The notes under the pieces were generated by a model. The model did no database searches. It worked only from the letters and a program-made list of their open reading frames with translations, and was not told the origin of the DNA. Positions 36,180-48,766 of a stretch of DNA of 64,000 nucleotides are shown here, one piece after another (the stretch's first letter is position 1; each line of letters begins with the position of its first letter). The position numbers and the translations under genes are program-made. This stretch comes from Gnetum montanum (lineage: Eukaryota; Streptophyta; Gnetopsida; Gnetales; Gnetaceae): assembly GCA_015680685.1 (NCBI GenBank), contig MNCI01004172.1, forward strand, positions 1-64,000, in the 5' to 3' direction.

Positions 36180-36249
36180 ACATTTTTAGTTCCATAACCA
36201 GTGCTTGTAGCCCAAGGAATTATTTTGTCTAAGGGGTGTGCTTTGAATN

Positions 36250-36473
36250 GTTTTCTAACTAAGGCCCTTCTCACTTCCCATTCTCTCCTTGTTTCGTCGG
36301 AATGGTGGTGACTCTTGGGTGATGGCATTCTTGTTGCTTCAAGAGGATGGTTTGGCCAAATGCATTGATGCGAAGTTACTAGACGTGGTTGGTTTGAGGC
36401 TGGAGTTGGAATGAGATTGTCCGAGTCACATTAATCATAAACTACACAAGGGGCTGTACACCACCTTGTTCTT
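36250..36473. repeat. Inverted repeat, right arm, N-bounded
   Basis: It lies between N at 36249 and N at 36474. E3 has about 450 different bases (56065-56520) at this place, so this arm is probably an assembly filler and not part of E2. Confidence 0.9.
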
Positions 36474-36540
36474 NCAGAACAGTTATTAGGTGACAAACTT
36501 ATACAGTGGATCACACACAAAATGAAAAAGTACAACGATG

Positions 36541-36670
36541 ATGTAAAACAAAAACGAGAAAAGTTAAAGAAAGTTGTAAAACAAAAACGTGTAAGACAAA
36601 AACTTGTAAAACAAAAATGTGTAAAACAAAAACTTGTAAAACAAAAATGTGTAAAAAAATGTGAAAAAAA
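36541..36670. repeat. A-rich tandem repeat in E2 (T-rich in sense)
   Basis: Units AAACAAAAACTTGTAAAACA and AAACAAAAATGTGTAAAACA alternate about five times. The counterpart in E3 is the T-rich stretch 55877-55960, and in E1 16915-17005. Confidence 0.8.
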
Positions 36671-36703
36671 AAGAACATAAAAAGAACTGAGGGCCCCAAA
36701 TGC

Positions 36704-37500
36704 TTAGCATAGGTGGCCATCTACCCCATGACTGAGTGGAAAGGGAGAGATCCAAAATAATGAGCACCTGTTTGAATTTCTAAGAAGTGTGCAACTTCTC
36801 CCAATTGATGATCTTAGATTGAGGGGTGGAAGTTGGTGACACTCATATTCCAATGTGTCTATGCCTTCATTATTGGCATGATTTTTCTCCTCAGTTCGTT
36901 CCATGCATATTTGGTTGCTCTTTCGAGTCGCTGTCAAACATGGGGTGTCTACTACTGGTTGTGTGGCTGCTACATACAGGAATTTTTATTTTAAAGTTTC
37001 AAGGGAACACCTGTTACATGGAGACAATTCCTCCATGTCATTACCTGATGAATCACTATATGTGATGCATGGAACTTTCCTCTTCTTGATCTTTCCATAA
37101 ATTTTTATATTAGAAATTTTTAAGGAAAGATCATGGATTCCTAGGCATGCATCTATTGTACTCATCCATGCCCTTCCCATTATAATTGGGAAGTTCCCTT
37201 TTTCATTGTTAACTTCAATCACCAGGAAATCAGCTGGGTGGGACCAACCACACATAGTAGTAATGATGTCCTCCACCAATCCCAAGGGAATGGTGATGGA
37301 TTAGTTTGCCAGCTCTAGTTGAATGTTGCTCTTCTTGAGTTGGGGTAGGTTCCATGCATGATACATCTCTCATGAAATTAAGTTGACTCTAGAACTTAAG
37401 TTAAGAAGAGCCTTATGTGATTCATTTTTGATGATTTGTAAATAGATTAAGGGACTCCCAGGGTTAGTTAGTTTCCTGGGAAGGCGGCCAATCTTGATCT
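36704..37500 (-). pseudogene. E2 aspartic protease domain and C-terminal tail
   Basis: On the minus strand: SPLIYLQI near 37450, then the active-site segment ALLNLSSRVNLIS, where the expected D-S-G is N-L-S (GAC to AAC, TCA to TTA, GGT to AGT), then TGA at 37370-37372. Next come YHAWNLPQLKKS, LGLVEDIITTMCGW, ADFLVIEVNNEKGNFPIIMG (37230-37170), RAWMSTIDACLGI and KIYGKIKKRKVPCITYSDS, followed by a tail (36937-36704). The second half fits the flap and I-I-M-G-R part of Athila-type retropepsins. Without the catalytic Asp it cannot process Gag. E1 lacks the domain. Confidence 0.8.
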
Positions 37501-39774
37501 AGTCGGTTATGGTATGCGTTAACATAACCATCTGTGTTAAGCTCTGTTGGACTAAAGGGTGCTCCAAAGTGTTCGATGGTGGAGGAGTGTACATAGACTC
37601 AACTGCTTGTTGTTTTGAGAGCTTATTTGGGCTTCTGGTTCTAAAGAAGGGTCTTTTCTTTTTACAGTTTTCAGAACCAGTAGCAGGTTGAATGTTTATG
37701 GCTCTCGTAGTGTGGCGTTGCTGTGGTTAAGTGGGGAGTTCCCCTTGCATTGTTGGATTAGGAGGTGTTATGGGAACTACCAATGGAAGAGGTGTGAACG
37801 GATGAGAAGGATGGTATGGGTATGGAGGAGAAGGAGTTCCTATAAAGTACTCCCAAACTTGGTAGTGACGTTGGGGAGTTGTGTGACCCATAGAGTCACT
37901 TGGAGAAATCGGCTGCTACACATAATAACCATATGGATCAGGCTGTTGGTAAGGGTACTGTTATTTAGGCAGTGGCATCCCCCATGACTATGGGTATTGC
38001 CACTGCTGATTCTATCCAACAGGTTATGTTGGAGTTCCATTTGGATAGTACATTAATGGTTGGTGGAACTTCCTTGGGTTATCTTGGGGATAAGGTAACC
38101 TACTGGGTGTTTGTCCTTGGTTAAGTCTTGGGTTAAGCGCATACATCCCAGACTCTTGTAGATGTGAGATGATTGGACAACATCCCTTAGGATGGTCATA
38201 GTGGCAGATCTCACATCCACCATCATCATCTGTGTCCGAATTCACAGCCACATCAGAGTTAGTAATTTTTCCCTTACCCTTGTTATGTGTAGGGCCTAAA
38301 TCACTCTGCTTTTTCTTATCTTTGTCACTACCTCATTCCACCTTAGACTCTTCTACAACTTTCAAGACAGTTTTAAGTCTAGAGTCTAAGGAACTCCATA
38401 CATCATCTACCTTAGCTGCTATTTCTGTTGTGTGTTTTTGAAGTGACAAGGTCTTTCTATTCACCAACTCTTTGATTGGTGAGTCATCCTCTTCATTGAA
38501 AAATTTCACTGCCTTCTTCCAAAGAGAGGGATCACAATTATATTCTTTTGCACTTTTCCTTTTTCATAGCTCACCTTCTTCTTTTGCTACTTGCTCCAAC
38601 AATCGATGAATCTCATGGAACCTAAGTTTTGATAATCATCCTTGGGCATAAGTCCCAAGGGTTCTCCTAGTCTCATACCTTAGCCCATCTACGATGTGGC
38701 AGAGTTGATCCCACTGTGCTTATCTATGGCCCGGGCAACGATGTAACAATATGTAGTATCAGGCCATGGCAGCATCCAAGGGTTCATGAATACCTTGCTT
38801 CCATCCTTGGATTTTCTTACACAAGTTAGACACTCTGGAGTACGTCTGATACTTATCGTTGAACAACTCTAACATCATACTCCACCTCCTGATGGTTTCC
38901 AGTTTTAAGGACCAGTACCAACTCTCTACTTCCTTGATGAGTGTCCTGGGAAATAACTTAAGTTTCTTCCACTCATTCTCTATATTTTTCAAGGCATAGG
39001 CATCATGGAATGCCTGTAAATGATGCTGCGGATCAGTGTTGTATCCCCCTTCAAAGCATCGGATGTTGTTCATGTCTAAACACTTGATCCAGCTATCTTT
39101 TAAATGCCTTGTTGGGATTCTTACTACCTGCGTGATATCAAGCATACTTCAAGTTGCAAGTAGGGGCTCTTCATGATCATCTCTTTCATGACTCTTGTGA
39201 CATCTTCGTTGTTCCCTACTTTCCCTTCGTTCATGCCCTTGTCCTCTCTCTCGACTCTCTCATCGAGGTCTCTCATTTTTCTTACTTTTATCCTCTCTGT
39301 TATGCTCTTAATGATTGTGCCCAGAGGTGGAAGAAGAGGGTGAGTGATGTGAAGAAGGAAAAGAAGAAGGAGAACCATCGCCACGACGATGTTTCTTGCC
39401 TTCTCTTATATGGCTTCAGCCCCGATCATGGTGACAATCTAAGTGCTCATCCTTGTCTTTTGTTGTTCTTCCCTCTATGAATAGTTGGTGTTCATAGGCA
39501 TCAAAACTAGGGTTATATATCATGGATCGTAGGTTTTGATACCCAACCTCCTCACCATTGTTAGGAGGGGGAACATCTCTTGATAGCAAACCAGTTATAA
39601 GTGGTTCACCATCTCTAGTTTCACTGAGGACATGTGGGACCTCTTTGCCCTTCAACAGTGTATGTTGGCTCTCCTGCCTTGAGTCCNCTGATTTTGGCTA
39701 TGTGTTTTTGATTGCTGACTATCTTTTGTATTATCCCTAGGTGATGTGCTCTTGTGAGAAGAAGAAGAAGACAT
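37501..39774 (-). pseudogene. E2 gag
   Basis: ATG at 39772-39774 (MSSSSSSHKSTS). Downstream: EVPHVLSETRDGEPLITGLL (39640), a His/Ser-rich charged stretch, TGA at 39149-39151, then MLDITQVVRIPTRHLKDSW (39145), the capsid core with MMLELFNDKYQTYSRVSNL (38880) and GIHEPLDAAMA, a Lys/Glu-rich section, and a Cys/His cluster CEICHYDHPKGCC at 38215-38177, then a Pro-rich tail. The N at 39687 marks loss of about 265 bases present in E3 (52592-52858). Several stops, mainly TAG and TGA. Capsid function is inferred from collinearity with E3. Confidence 0.85.
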
Positions 39775-39900
39775 GATGTCTTATAGGTGTGCTGATTTTA
39801 CCATTATATAATCTTTTTATCTTGATTAACCTGAAGGTTCGTTTAGGCTCCCAACAATGTGAGTGATATCCTATGTTCTACTTAGCACACAAACACTTAG

Positions 39901-39919
39901 TCCCCAAAAACGATGTCAA
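39901..39919 (-). promoter_or_regulatory. E2 primer binding site (tRNA-Asp type)
   Basis: Minus strand TTGACATCGTTTTTGGGGA, directly inside the 5' LTR, matching TTGGCGCCGTTGCCGGGGA with C-to-T and G-to-A changes only. Confidence 0.85.
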
Positions 39920-40881
39920 TGATGAGTGGCAAGGTACCCCTACACTCAACCATACGAATACGAGCGTAGCACGCATGATCCAGTCAAACTTCACAGACTA
40001 AGTGCCTACACGCCCCATGGAACACTTAGGGTTAATCATTCCTTGTCTTCCCAGACTTACTTGTAGTTTTCATGGTGTATGGTTAAGTATGTCCAAGGTA
40101 TATGTTTTTTATAGTTTTTATCTTTTATCTCCTATGCTATTGAGGTGAAGGGTTGAGAAACTAATTTCTAACTCTAACTAATGAACTAAGTCTAAATTAC
40201 CTAGCTTCAGCATCCATTCCCACTTACCGTACACACCCTGAACTGATGCAACCGTGGCTACCAAACGCTAATCATTGTTGGGATCACCACGCATAATGCA
40301 CGTGCTCAAAGTGGTCATACTAAGGCACTTAATTAGGAGGAAAGGGTTGAAAAAGCTAATCTAGCCTAAGTGTAATGAGCAGCCAATTCCTTGATCATCC
40401 ATACACATCCTTGAATGCTCATAATCAAGTTGTACTCATTCCGTGTTACTGCGATGAGCATCCATTCCTTGATCATTCGTACACATCCTTAAATGCTCAT
40501 AATCAAGTCGTACTCATTCCGCGTTACTAGGAGATAAGGGTGAGAAAGAAAGCAATAAATAACATTAAATAAAATCCTATTCCATGCACTGCAAGGTTTA
40601 TCTAGGAAGTTCATCTTTATTGTCGTACACAACTTGTGTTCAAGTACAATGTTGCTCGAATAAAGATCTGTTCACTTTAGGACTCCTACTATGGGCACAT
40701 GGAAAATATTCTATCTCTGGAGTGATCAATCTTCCATAGTTTTCCTACTTCTAGCCTAGGATGAGGAAACAAGGGAGAGCCACCTCTTATTTATAGATAT
40801 GACGGTGCACCGCGATATCGCGTATGTGACATCGCAGGGGACGACGTGATATCGCAGCCAATGTGATATCATGTCTCATCA
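39920..40881 (-). repeat. E2 5' LTR
   Basis: 962 bp, TGATGAGTGGCAAGGTACC to GTCTCATCA. U3 (right end, 40800-40881) has GATATCG motifs; TATA (minus) at about 40788-40803. Confidence 0.95.
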
Positions 40882-42810
40882 CATGGTTTTGAGTCAATCT
40901 CCATTAAAACTTCCATGATTCAATTCTTCCACACACTTTGACAATCCAAAGAGGTGCTAGGATATTGAAGCTAGGAAGTGTTGAAAAATTTTGGATTTGG
41001 TTGTATAGATCACTTGAATCATCCTTTGCAGTTTTCTTATAGGTGCTTTATTTTCTCTATTTGTAGTTTCCTTCATTTGGATCAAGAGGTGAGTTATCTT
41101 AGCTTCTTCCTTGTTGACACTTATAGGTTTTCTGAACATCTATGGGAGGTTTCATTTATTTTTTTCATATGAATCTAAAAACTATTTATGGATTGATAGA
41201 TTTAAATGTAGAATGTTGTTTGGATGAATTTTTCATGCCTAATTCTTAATTAATTATATTGTTATTTCTATTAATTTTGGAGGTAGGGGTTCTAGAGATT
41301 TGTGTTAGCAGAATAGATAACACAAAGATTAATGCATGTATCTCTTACATACATTTGATTTAGGATTCTTGCTATAGGTTTTTGGAATTCTGTTGAAAAA
41401 TTATATATAGTTTTAGAAAATATTTATTCAAAAGTATGTAGCATATTTTGAGTTATATGTCATTCTTTTAGACCTATCCAAAATCATAGGACTTTCTATG
41501 ATGTGGATTAATGAGGCTATATCTCAAGCATGGCTAAGGATAAAACTCTAAAAATTTATTTAAATATCTTACTATTTTTAGCTTCTATATCCCATTGGAA
41601 GAATTAAAAATGTTGTGTTTGGATGAAGCTATAATTTTTCTCTCTACACTATCTAAAATTTTACAGTTTCTGATAGTGCATAATAAAAGCTATATATCTC
41701 CTAGATATTATTAGATATTCCTCTAAAAATTTACCCTTAGCTAGGTACACTATATCTTTCCAACCATTTTGGAATCACTAAGAAATAGTTTTCCATCATA
41801 GAGTTATAAGTTTTCCTTTGACGTTGTTTATAATTTTGTGGTTTCTAAGGGTGCATAATAGAAACAATTATATCTCCTAGATCTTATTAGATATTCCTTT
41901 GAGACTTTATTTATAAATAGGTTACTTTTCTCTCTTTTAAACCATTTTAGAGTCACTAAAAAATAGTTTTCAATCATAGAGTTATAATATTTCTTTCTAT
42001 ATTGTTCATAATTTTACTATTTTTGATAGTGCCTAATAAAAATCCCATATCTCCTATATCTTACTATATAATCCTCTGAAACATTACCTATAGATAGGTT
42101 ACTCTTCTGTATTTCAAAATGTTTTAAACTCATGAAGAAATAATTTTTCATCATGGAGTTATGATATATTTCCTATCAACTACTTATTCCAAATTTTTTA
42201 GCTTGATTCTCTAAGTATAGATTCATAGTTGTATAACTCTATATTTTTTATAAATGCCTACCTAAATTTATAGAATAGAATAGGTATAAATATTTAATTT
42301 TTTATGGATCTACAAATATTATGAAATCTATAGGAATGATGAAGTTATAATAGTTTTATCTACTCTCATACAATTAAACGATGATCCAACTCTATACTTG
42401 ATTTTGGATTTAATAGTCTTGATTCATCTTCTTGGTAAAGCAATTAATTCATGGTTTGAGTGTTGATCCATATATTACTGTTAGTTTTTGGTCTTGGGTC
42501 TTTTCATTATTATGCCTCAATTGTCTTGCTTGGAAGTTATGGTTAAGGATTCCTCTACTTGGATTAGTTGGCACCTTGGGTTATTGTTTAAAATTTGTGA
42601 GATCTCTTTGGATGATGTTTTGGTTCTTGTTTGATGATGAAATTTCATGATATTGATTTGGATTTATGATTTCATGCTATGAATTGGATTGGTATGCTTG
42701 CAAGGATATCTTGGTTTGATGAATCTCTTTAATGAGATGGATTCTTTTGTTTTGATTTTTGCATCTATCCTTAGTTTGGTTTTCATGGTTGTATGTTGTT
42801 GGTTGTTTGG
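40882..42810 (+). repeat. H 3' LTR, segment 2
   Basis: It resumes with CATGG and TTTTGAGTCAATC, collinear with 20845-22775 of the 5' LTR, and contains three tandem units of about 177 bp at 41628-41800, 41801-41978 and 41979-42155. It stops at TTTGG (42806-42810), where E4 is inserted. Confidence 0.9.
42806..42810. other. E4 target-site duplication, left copy (TTTGG)
   Basis: TTTGG at 42806-42810 and 61978-61982 flanks TGATGAGTAGCG...CTCTTCA. The uninterrupted H 5' LTR reads GGTTGTTTGGATGATGGAGC near 22765. Confidence 0.93.
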
Positions 42811-42822
42811 TGATGAGTAGCG

Positions 42823-43900
42823 CTCACATGAATGGGAGAAATGATGGGTTTCCTTGAAAATTATTGGTCAATAGTATCCTATCATGAGGATTTTTACACT
42901 TGTTCTCCTTCCTATGTAGTGGTCCTCATGAGCATCTTGGAGGATTAGCAGTTGATCTACATTAGGCACACACCATTATACTAAGCCATCAATGCAAACC
43001 TTGTAACGGTTATCCCTGATTTCCATGTAATTCTTGGCTTGGTGAAGAAACTATTATTTCTTCTTGTTATATCATTATTAATGTGTCTCCTAAGTGATTA
43101 GGTAGAAGAGGAATTCTTTGTACCAATTAGGATCTTTGGGATCTTGTACTTCAATAGCTTTTCTGAAGAGGGGTTCATCTAGAAATTAATCAAATAGATT
43201 TCCTTCATCCTCTTCATTGTCTAATTGAAAATAAGATAAGTAGTCATCAAGCACATTCTTGGTTTTCTTTCTATCCATCATTATAAGGTCAAACTCTTGT
43301 AGAATTACCAACTACTATATGACATGTGGGCTTACCATTTATTTGTTCATAAGGAACCTAATCACATTATGATCCATGTGCACAAAAAATTGATATTCAA
43401 GCATATAATGCCTAAATTTCTCTAAGGTGTATAGCATCATCATAAGCTCCTTCTACATGGTGGTGTAGTTTATTGCCCCCATAATGCTTCTACTTACACA
43501 ATGGATGTAGTAAGGACATTTTTGATCATCTAATTATATAAGCATAATTGGATGCATTCATCATAACATGAAAGGGTCTAGATCAATCAGGATCATGTAA
43601 AATATGAGTTTCTATGAGCTTTTTTTTTAACTATTGGAATGCTAATTCACATTCCTTGGTCTAGTTAAATATTCTATCCTTTTTTTTGAGCTCAACTAAT
43701 GACTTAGCAATTTTCAAGAAGTTTGTAATGAAGTGTTAGTAATAACCAGCATGCCCAAGGAATGACCTTACATCTTTCACCATTTTAGGTTTCCTAGTTA
43801 TTCCTTAGATGATCCATACTTTTTTTAGGTCCATCTCGATTCCTTTTTTTGAGATTCTTTACTCCAACACTATGCTTTCTTGGACCATTAGATGGCTTTT
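42823..43900 (-). pseudogene. E4 RNase H and start of integrase zinc region
   Basis: On the minus strand, DPD*SRPFHVMMNASNYA (near 43585), FVHMDHNVIRFLMNK (43385-43345) and a stop-broken LLILQEFDLIMMDRK-like end (43310-43265) match the Athila/Tat RNase H in which T-D-H and R-W-L-L-L-Q-E-F-D-L are typical. Next come NWYKEFLFYLIT (43130), RDNRYKVCIDGL (43025) and WCVPNVDQ (42965), the linker and start of the integrase zinc domain. The integrase core is absent; sequence runs into the LTR stub. Many stops. Confidence 0.8.
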
Positions 43901-44500
43901 TTACTAATTGAGCTTCAAGTTAGTCTCCACATATCATTGAAGCTCTTGCTCAAGATAGTTTAAGGCTTACTTAAATGTGGTACCATAGGTAGAGAATTCA
44001 TCCATAAAGACTTATACCTTGCTACCAATTTTCTATTGAAAGATGCTAAAAAGAAAACATTGAAAGGTAGCAGGAGAATTACATAGGCCAAAGGGCATCT
44101 TTTTGTATGCAAAAGTCTCTCATGGACTTATGAATGTGGTGTTGGCTTGGTCCTTTAGTGCAATTTGAATTAGGTTATAGCCACTATAGCCATCCAAAAA
44201 GATATAATAGCAATGTCCTACTATGGTGTTCAAAACTTGGTTAACAAATGGCAATGAAAAATGATCTTTAAAAGTTGTCATGTTCAACAACTAGAAATCT
44301 ATGGAAACTCTCCACTTCCCTCCTTTCTTGGGTACAATCATAAGTGCACTAACACATTCACTATTTGCAATCAAATAGATGAACATAATCTTGAGAAGTT
44401 GTTATACCTTCTTCTTGATAACTTGCTTTAATTTTGGATTTAACATTTGTTGCAATTTCCTCTTTAGCTTAACGAAAGAGTCTCTATAGATGTGGTGCTA
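43901..44500 (-). pseudogene. E4 reverse transcriptase domain
   Basis: Minus-strand landmarks: VPKKGGKWRVSIDF (44330), DHFSLPFVNQVLNTIVGH, CYYIFLDGYSGYNLIQIALK (44215), DQANTTFIS, ETFAYKKMPFGLCNSPATFQ (44120-44060) and the catalytic box V*VFMDEFSTYG (about 44020), where the family F-M-D-D is F-M-D-E. Downstream are VQESIVLE and KGIEMDLKKV. This wording is typical of the Athila/Tat group. It is dead through stops, but is the only RT in the window that belongs with the TGATGAG family. Confidence 0.88.
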
Positions 44501-44929
44501 GCATATCCATTGACCTATCCCAGTACGTTCATGATATAACCAAAAAAAGACTATAATCCATTTGTTTATCACCTTCAACAACTTCTATTTATATTCTAGA
44601 GCAAGGTTGACACTGATGATTATCAACTTGCAATTTTTGTGAAAAGCATATTCTAAAGTTGTTGGTAAATATTTTAGTTCAAGGAGCTCCTACTTAAAGT
44701 GATCAGGTATTTCTAACTCTCTCCAATCCATTTCACTTTATGTGTGGAAGAGTTACTGATGAAGTTGCTCCATTTCATCCATGTTCTTAATACAAGCACT
44801 TGTAAGGCTTTCCAATAGTTTCATGCATATGGTAGATTTAGCTTGATGATCTGTTATTAGCCATTGGGTATCTTCTTATTTTATGGCTATTTTATATAAT
44901 AACTTCTAAATTACTATTGTTTTGACATA

Positions 44930-45530
44930 CTAATTACATGCTAGAATTGATGTACCCTTCACTATCCATATTCTTTACATGCAATGATAGCCTATGTCAC
45001 TTTATGTAATGCACAAGACCTCCTTCTTCTCTATCTTGAAAAATTCATTTTCCTTGGAGATTTTTAAGGATATATCTTAAATCCCCATTTTTACATCTAT
45101 ATTACTCATCCATGTCCTTCCCATAATGATAGGAAAGTTTCCTTTACAATTCTTCACATGAATTACAAGGAAATCTACGAGATAGGACCACCCAAAAATG
45201 GTAGTCACAATGTCCTCCACTAGTCCCAAAGAAATAGCAATGGACTAATCTACCAACTCTAATCTAATATTACTCTTCCAAGTCTTATACAGTTCTTTGG
45301 AGATCAAGTTCGTCCCAAAACCTAAGTAATAGAGAACTTTACATGGATCATTCCTTGTAATTTGCAAATAAATACGGGAACTCCCAAGATCATATAATTT
45401 CTTGGGAAGGTGGTTATTCTTTATCCAATCTATGACCACATGGGTCAACATAATAGTATGGACATTGGAGGTCCTTTTATTTGAAGGAGGATCAAGGATA
45501 CTTTTAGAGGTAGATTAGGTAGGATTAACA
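44930..45530 (-). pseudogene. E4 aspartic protease domain
   Basis: Minus strand: THVVIDWIKNNHLPKKLYDL (45448), RIYLQITRNDPCKVLYYLGF (45365-45306; active-site D-S-G replaced by Y-L-G), GTNLISKELYKTWKS, SLGLVEDIVTTIFGW, NFPIIMGRTWMSNI (45135-45090). It is collinear with the E2 and E3 protease. At the position of the TGA shared by E2 and E3 (after NLIS) E4 has Lys, so the stop is not ancestral to the whole family. Confidence 0.8.
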
Positions 45531-47534
45531 ACTACAATTATTTGTGAGGGTTTTATGGGGCTATTTGTTCTAAAAAATGGTCTCTTATGAGGTTTTTATT
45601 CAAAATCACTCAGATGAATATCTGGCTATAACTTCACTACCCTTGTGATGTTTCACTATTGTGGTTATGGTGGAATCTTCCCATGCATAGGTGAAGTAAG
45701 TGGCAAGGATGTGATTGTAGATTGTGCATGAGTTGCTAAGGAAAATAAAGGATGGAAAAGAAAAGGAAACACCCCCTTGGAGAACATGCTCTATAATATT
45801 CCAAGGAATAGTAGTGATGAAAGAAGGAAACATGGCTAGATGATCCATGAGGGGATATATGTTGTTGGATGTAGTATCTATAAGGATCTAACTACTTGTA
45901 AAGATATTCCTGCCATGGTGGTTACATCCTTCATGACTATTGGTATTGCCACTACTAATACTACTCTTGAGGTTAAGGAGGTGCTCCACTTGGATAATAC
46001 ATTGATTGGTGGAAATTATTGCCTATAGTTGCCATGTGGATAAGGCAACTGATTAGGTGCTTTTCATCTTGCAAATTTTGGATTCAAAGTATACACCGTA
46101 GATTCTTGCAGATGTAACATAATAGAACAACATCCATGGGGATGTTCATAGTGAAAAATGTCACATCCTTCATCATCTATTTCAAAATCTGCAACCTCTT
46201 CAACCACTATAGCTTTACACTTTTTCTGATGGTAACCCTTATCTATATCTTTTTTTTTCCTTCTTTCTTGATTACTAATCCCTTGATCTATACTTTTCTC
46301 TATAATTTTCAAGGCTATTTAGAACTTCCCATCTAAAGAGTCTCACATTTTACCCACCTTAGTAGATATCTTAGTGATAGATTGTTGTATTGACAAGGTC
46401 TTCCTTTGCATCACTTCATCAAGTGGTGCCTCCCCCTCTGAATCACAAAAATGCAACTTCCTTTTGTGAATGGAGGGATCCCTATTATATTTCTTTACAC
46501 TTTCATGTTTTATCAACTTTCCTTCTTCTATTGCCACCTCATCTATTATCCTTTGGATTTAATGGATCTACATTTTAGAAATTCTTGCTTGGACATAGAC
46601 CCCAACGTTTTCCCTAGTCTTATTTCTAAGCCCATCTACAATATAATGAAGCTATTTCCTTTGGAAGTATCCATGGCTTGGGTGTTAGTGAAATAGATAG
46701 TAGTACTTACCTAGGGCTACATACAAGGACTCATGATTTTCCTACATCCATCCTTGGATCTGTCTTTGCAAGTTAGACACTCTAGAGTATGCTTGGAACT
46801 TTTCATGGAAGAGTTCCAATATAGTTTTCCATCTGCAAATGGATTCCAATTCTAAGGACTGGTACTAGCTTTCTACTTTCTTGGTAAGTATCCTTGGGAA
46901 TAATTTGAGCTTCTACCATTTATTCTCTATGTTTTGTAAGGCATAGGCATAATGAAAGGTTTAGTGATGATTATGAGGATTTGAATTGTATACTACCTCA
47001 AATATGGAGATATTTTTCATCTTCAACCTTTTAATTCTGCTATCTTTTTAATGCCTTGTCAAAATTCTTACTATCTCTAAAATTTTAATCATGTTTCTAG
47101 TAGTCAATAAAGGCTCATCATAGTCATGATGATCATAGTGGCCCCTTTCATGGCCATGATGCCTATGAAGAGTTTTGTTATGCCTTCACTCCCTATGATG
47201 CTCTTCCCCTTTGTGGTTTTCTTTGCTCGTAGTCTTAATCATCTTAGTAGGATTTGCATTCATCTTTGTCCACCATTCATCTCCATCTTAGTCTTAGCTA
47301 TTCATGCTTTTGTCTCGATGCTTGTTCCTCCTATCAAAGTTTGATAATAAGTACAAAGAGGATGATGAGGGTGAAGAAGGAGAACTAGGTGCCTACTAGT
47401 ACCTCTCCTTTAGTTTCTACCTTGATCCTTATGCTTTACTTTGTCTTTCTTTTGATCATGATCCTTTCTCTTAGATGAATGGCTAGGGTTTTTATCCTTT
47501 GAGATCCCTCAGTCTTGAGATCTTGTCTTTCTTG
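45531..47534 (-). pseudogene. E4 gag, capsid to nucleocapsid part
   Basis: Minus strand, from the Copia border: a charged section (47500-47100), a degenerate capsid core around 46930-46690, LHFCDSEGEAPLDEVMQRK (46460), a Lys-rich block and the Cys/His cluster GCDIFHYEHPHGCC at 46165-46127, followed by HLQESTVYTLNPKFAR, all collinear with E2 and E3. Frameshifts and stops throughout. Confidence 0.75.
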
Positions 47535-48752
47535 TGGATCATAGAAATTAGAAGGGGAAGATGAAGATGTTTCCTAAATAGAACCTTTATGAAATAAAGC
47601 GCACACACAAATTTACGTGCTTCCCAAACTTGCGTACTCCACACTCAAAGGGTAGATTGCAAGCACACCTTTGGCCTTTGTTGCTCTTAAAATGTAGTTG
47701 AAGGGTCCACACCCTATATAGTCTTCATGACCCACTCCAAAGTGTTATATCATAGCACCAATCACTCAACCCCACAATGTCTCATCAAGCTTGGAAATGT
47801 GATTTCAAGGCTTCCAAAACCTTTACAATCTTGAGCTCTACATTGGAGTGTTATACCACAACACCAACAACTCAATCCCACAATATCCTAACAAGCTCAA
47901 GCACATCAACCCCACAGGGTAACAAGAACAAGAATTACAAGGGATAATTACAACTCAATTTGCTAATCCTTGTACATTTAGGTATAGCACACTTTACAAT
48001 GTCAAAATGATAAGACAATGAGGAGAAATAGAGAATTCAATGGTTAAAAATGATTATACAATGAATACAAAAATGCTTGGACTTTTCCCAATGCACATCA
48101 AGTCTTCTTATAACTATTGTGTTTCTAAATTCATCTTGGAACTCATGAAATAGCTAGGAAATGATCACTAATGGTCATGGTAGATGTCTTTCTTATGCTA
48201 GACACATATCTCTAAATTTGTCTTCAATTCTAAGAAAATGTCTTTATTTCCTAAAAGACATCTTTCTGATGCTCCATTCTGGAAGACATCTTTCTAAACT
48301 TGGTCTACATTCTATAAATACATCTTTTCCTTGTGAAACATGTCTTTTTCTAATAAATATTTCTTGCTATTTCTGAAGAGGTCTTTGCCTAAGTTCACTC
48401 CAATTCTACCAAGATTTCTACTATTTCCTAGAGACATCTTTCTTCCACTTTCTTTGTCTTTTGAGTGCATCGTTTTTTGTCCATAGCCTTGATATTTCAC
48501 ATGCTTTGATAATGATAACTTTGCTTGTATAGTATCTAGTCCTTGTCCACATTCTTTGAATATTCATTTGAATATCATGCGGGTGACCTCCTCCTTTGAG
48601 CTTTAAATAGTTCATTCCTTATCCTCTTCATCTCATCTTGGTTTCCCGTGTAAGTAGTCCTACAAAATCAGTAACCATACAACCATGCAAACAACCTTTG
48701 ACTCCATTTTACTTAACATTTCAACACACCAAAACACACTAAAGGGTCCACA
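47535..48752 (-). repeat. Copia 3' LTR
   Basis: 1218 bp, aligned along its length to 59222-60462; includes repeated AGACATCTTTCT-type motifs (48180-48460 and the counterpart). Confidence 0.92.
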
Positions 48753-48766
48753 ATCTCTCCCTTTTT

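Larger units (their letters stand above)
34965..36500. other. E2 3' untranslated inner region
   Basis: No domain. It corresponds to 56560-57794 in E3. It contains a small frame (35345-35145, minus, 66 codons) whose last third resembles the E3 frame 57421-57657 (NLGIGSSNTSFF against NLGFGSNNTSFS), too weak to call a gene. It also contains the inverted repeat described separately. Confidence 0.6.
34003..40881 (-). mobile_element. E2: gag-protease non-autonomous Athila/Tat-like LTR retrotransposon
   Basis: LTRs 34003-34964 and 39920-40881 are both 962 bp, flanked by perfect CATGG copies. The primer site is at 39901-39919 (minus, TTGACATCGTTTTTGGGGA) and the polypurine tract at 34965-34976 (minus, GTCATGGGGGTA). 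The inner region holds gag (39774 leftwards) and protease (to about 36990), then about 2 kb without any protein domain. No RT, RNase H or integrase is visible. Two N-marked joins (39687, 36249-36474) show that a few hundred bases are missing, too few for a pol. It is inserted in the H 3' LTR in opposite orientation. Confidence 0.92.
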
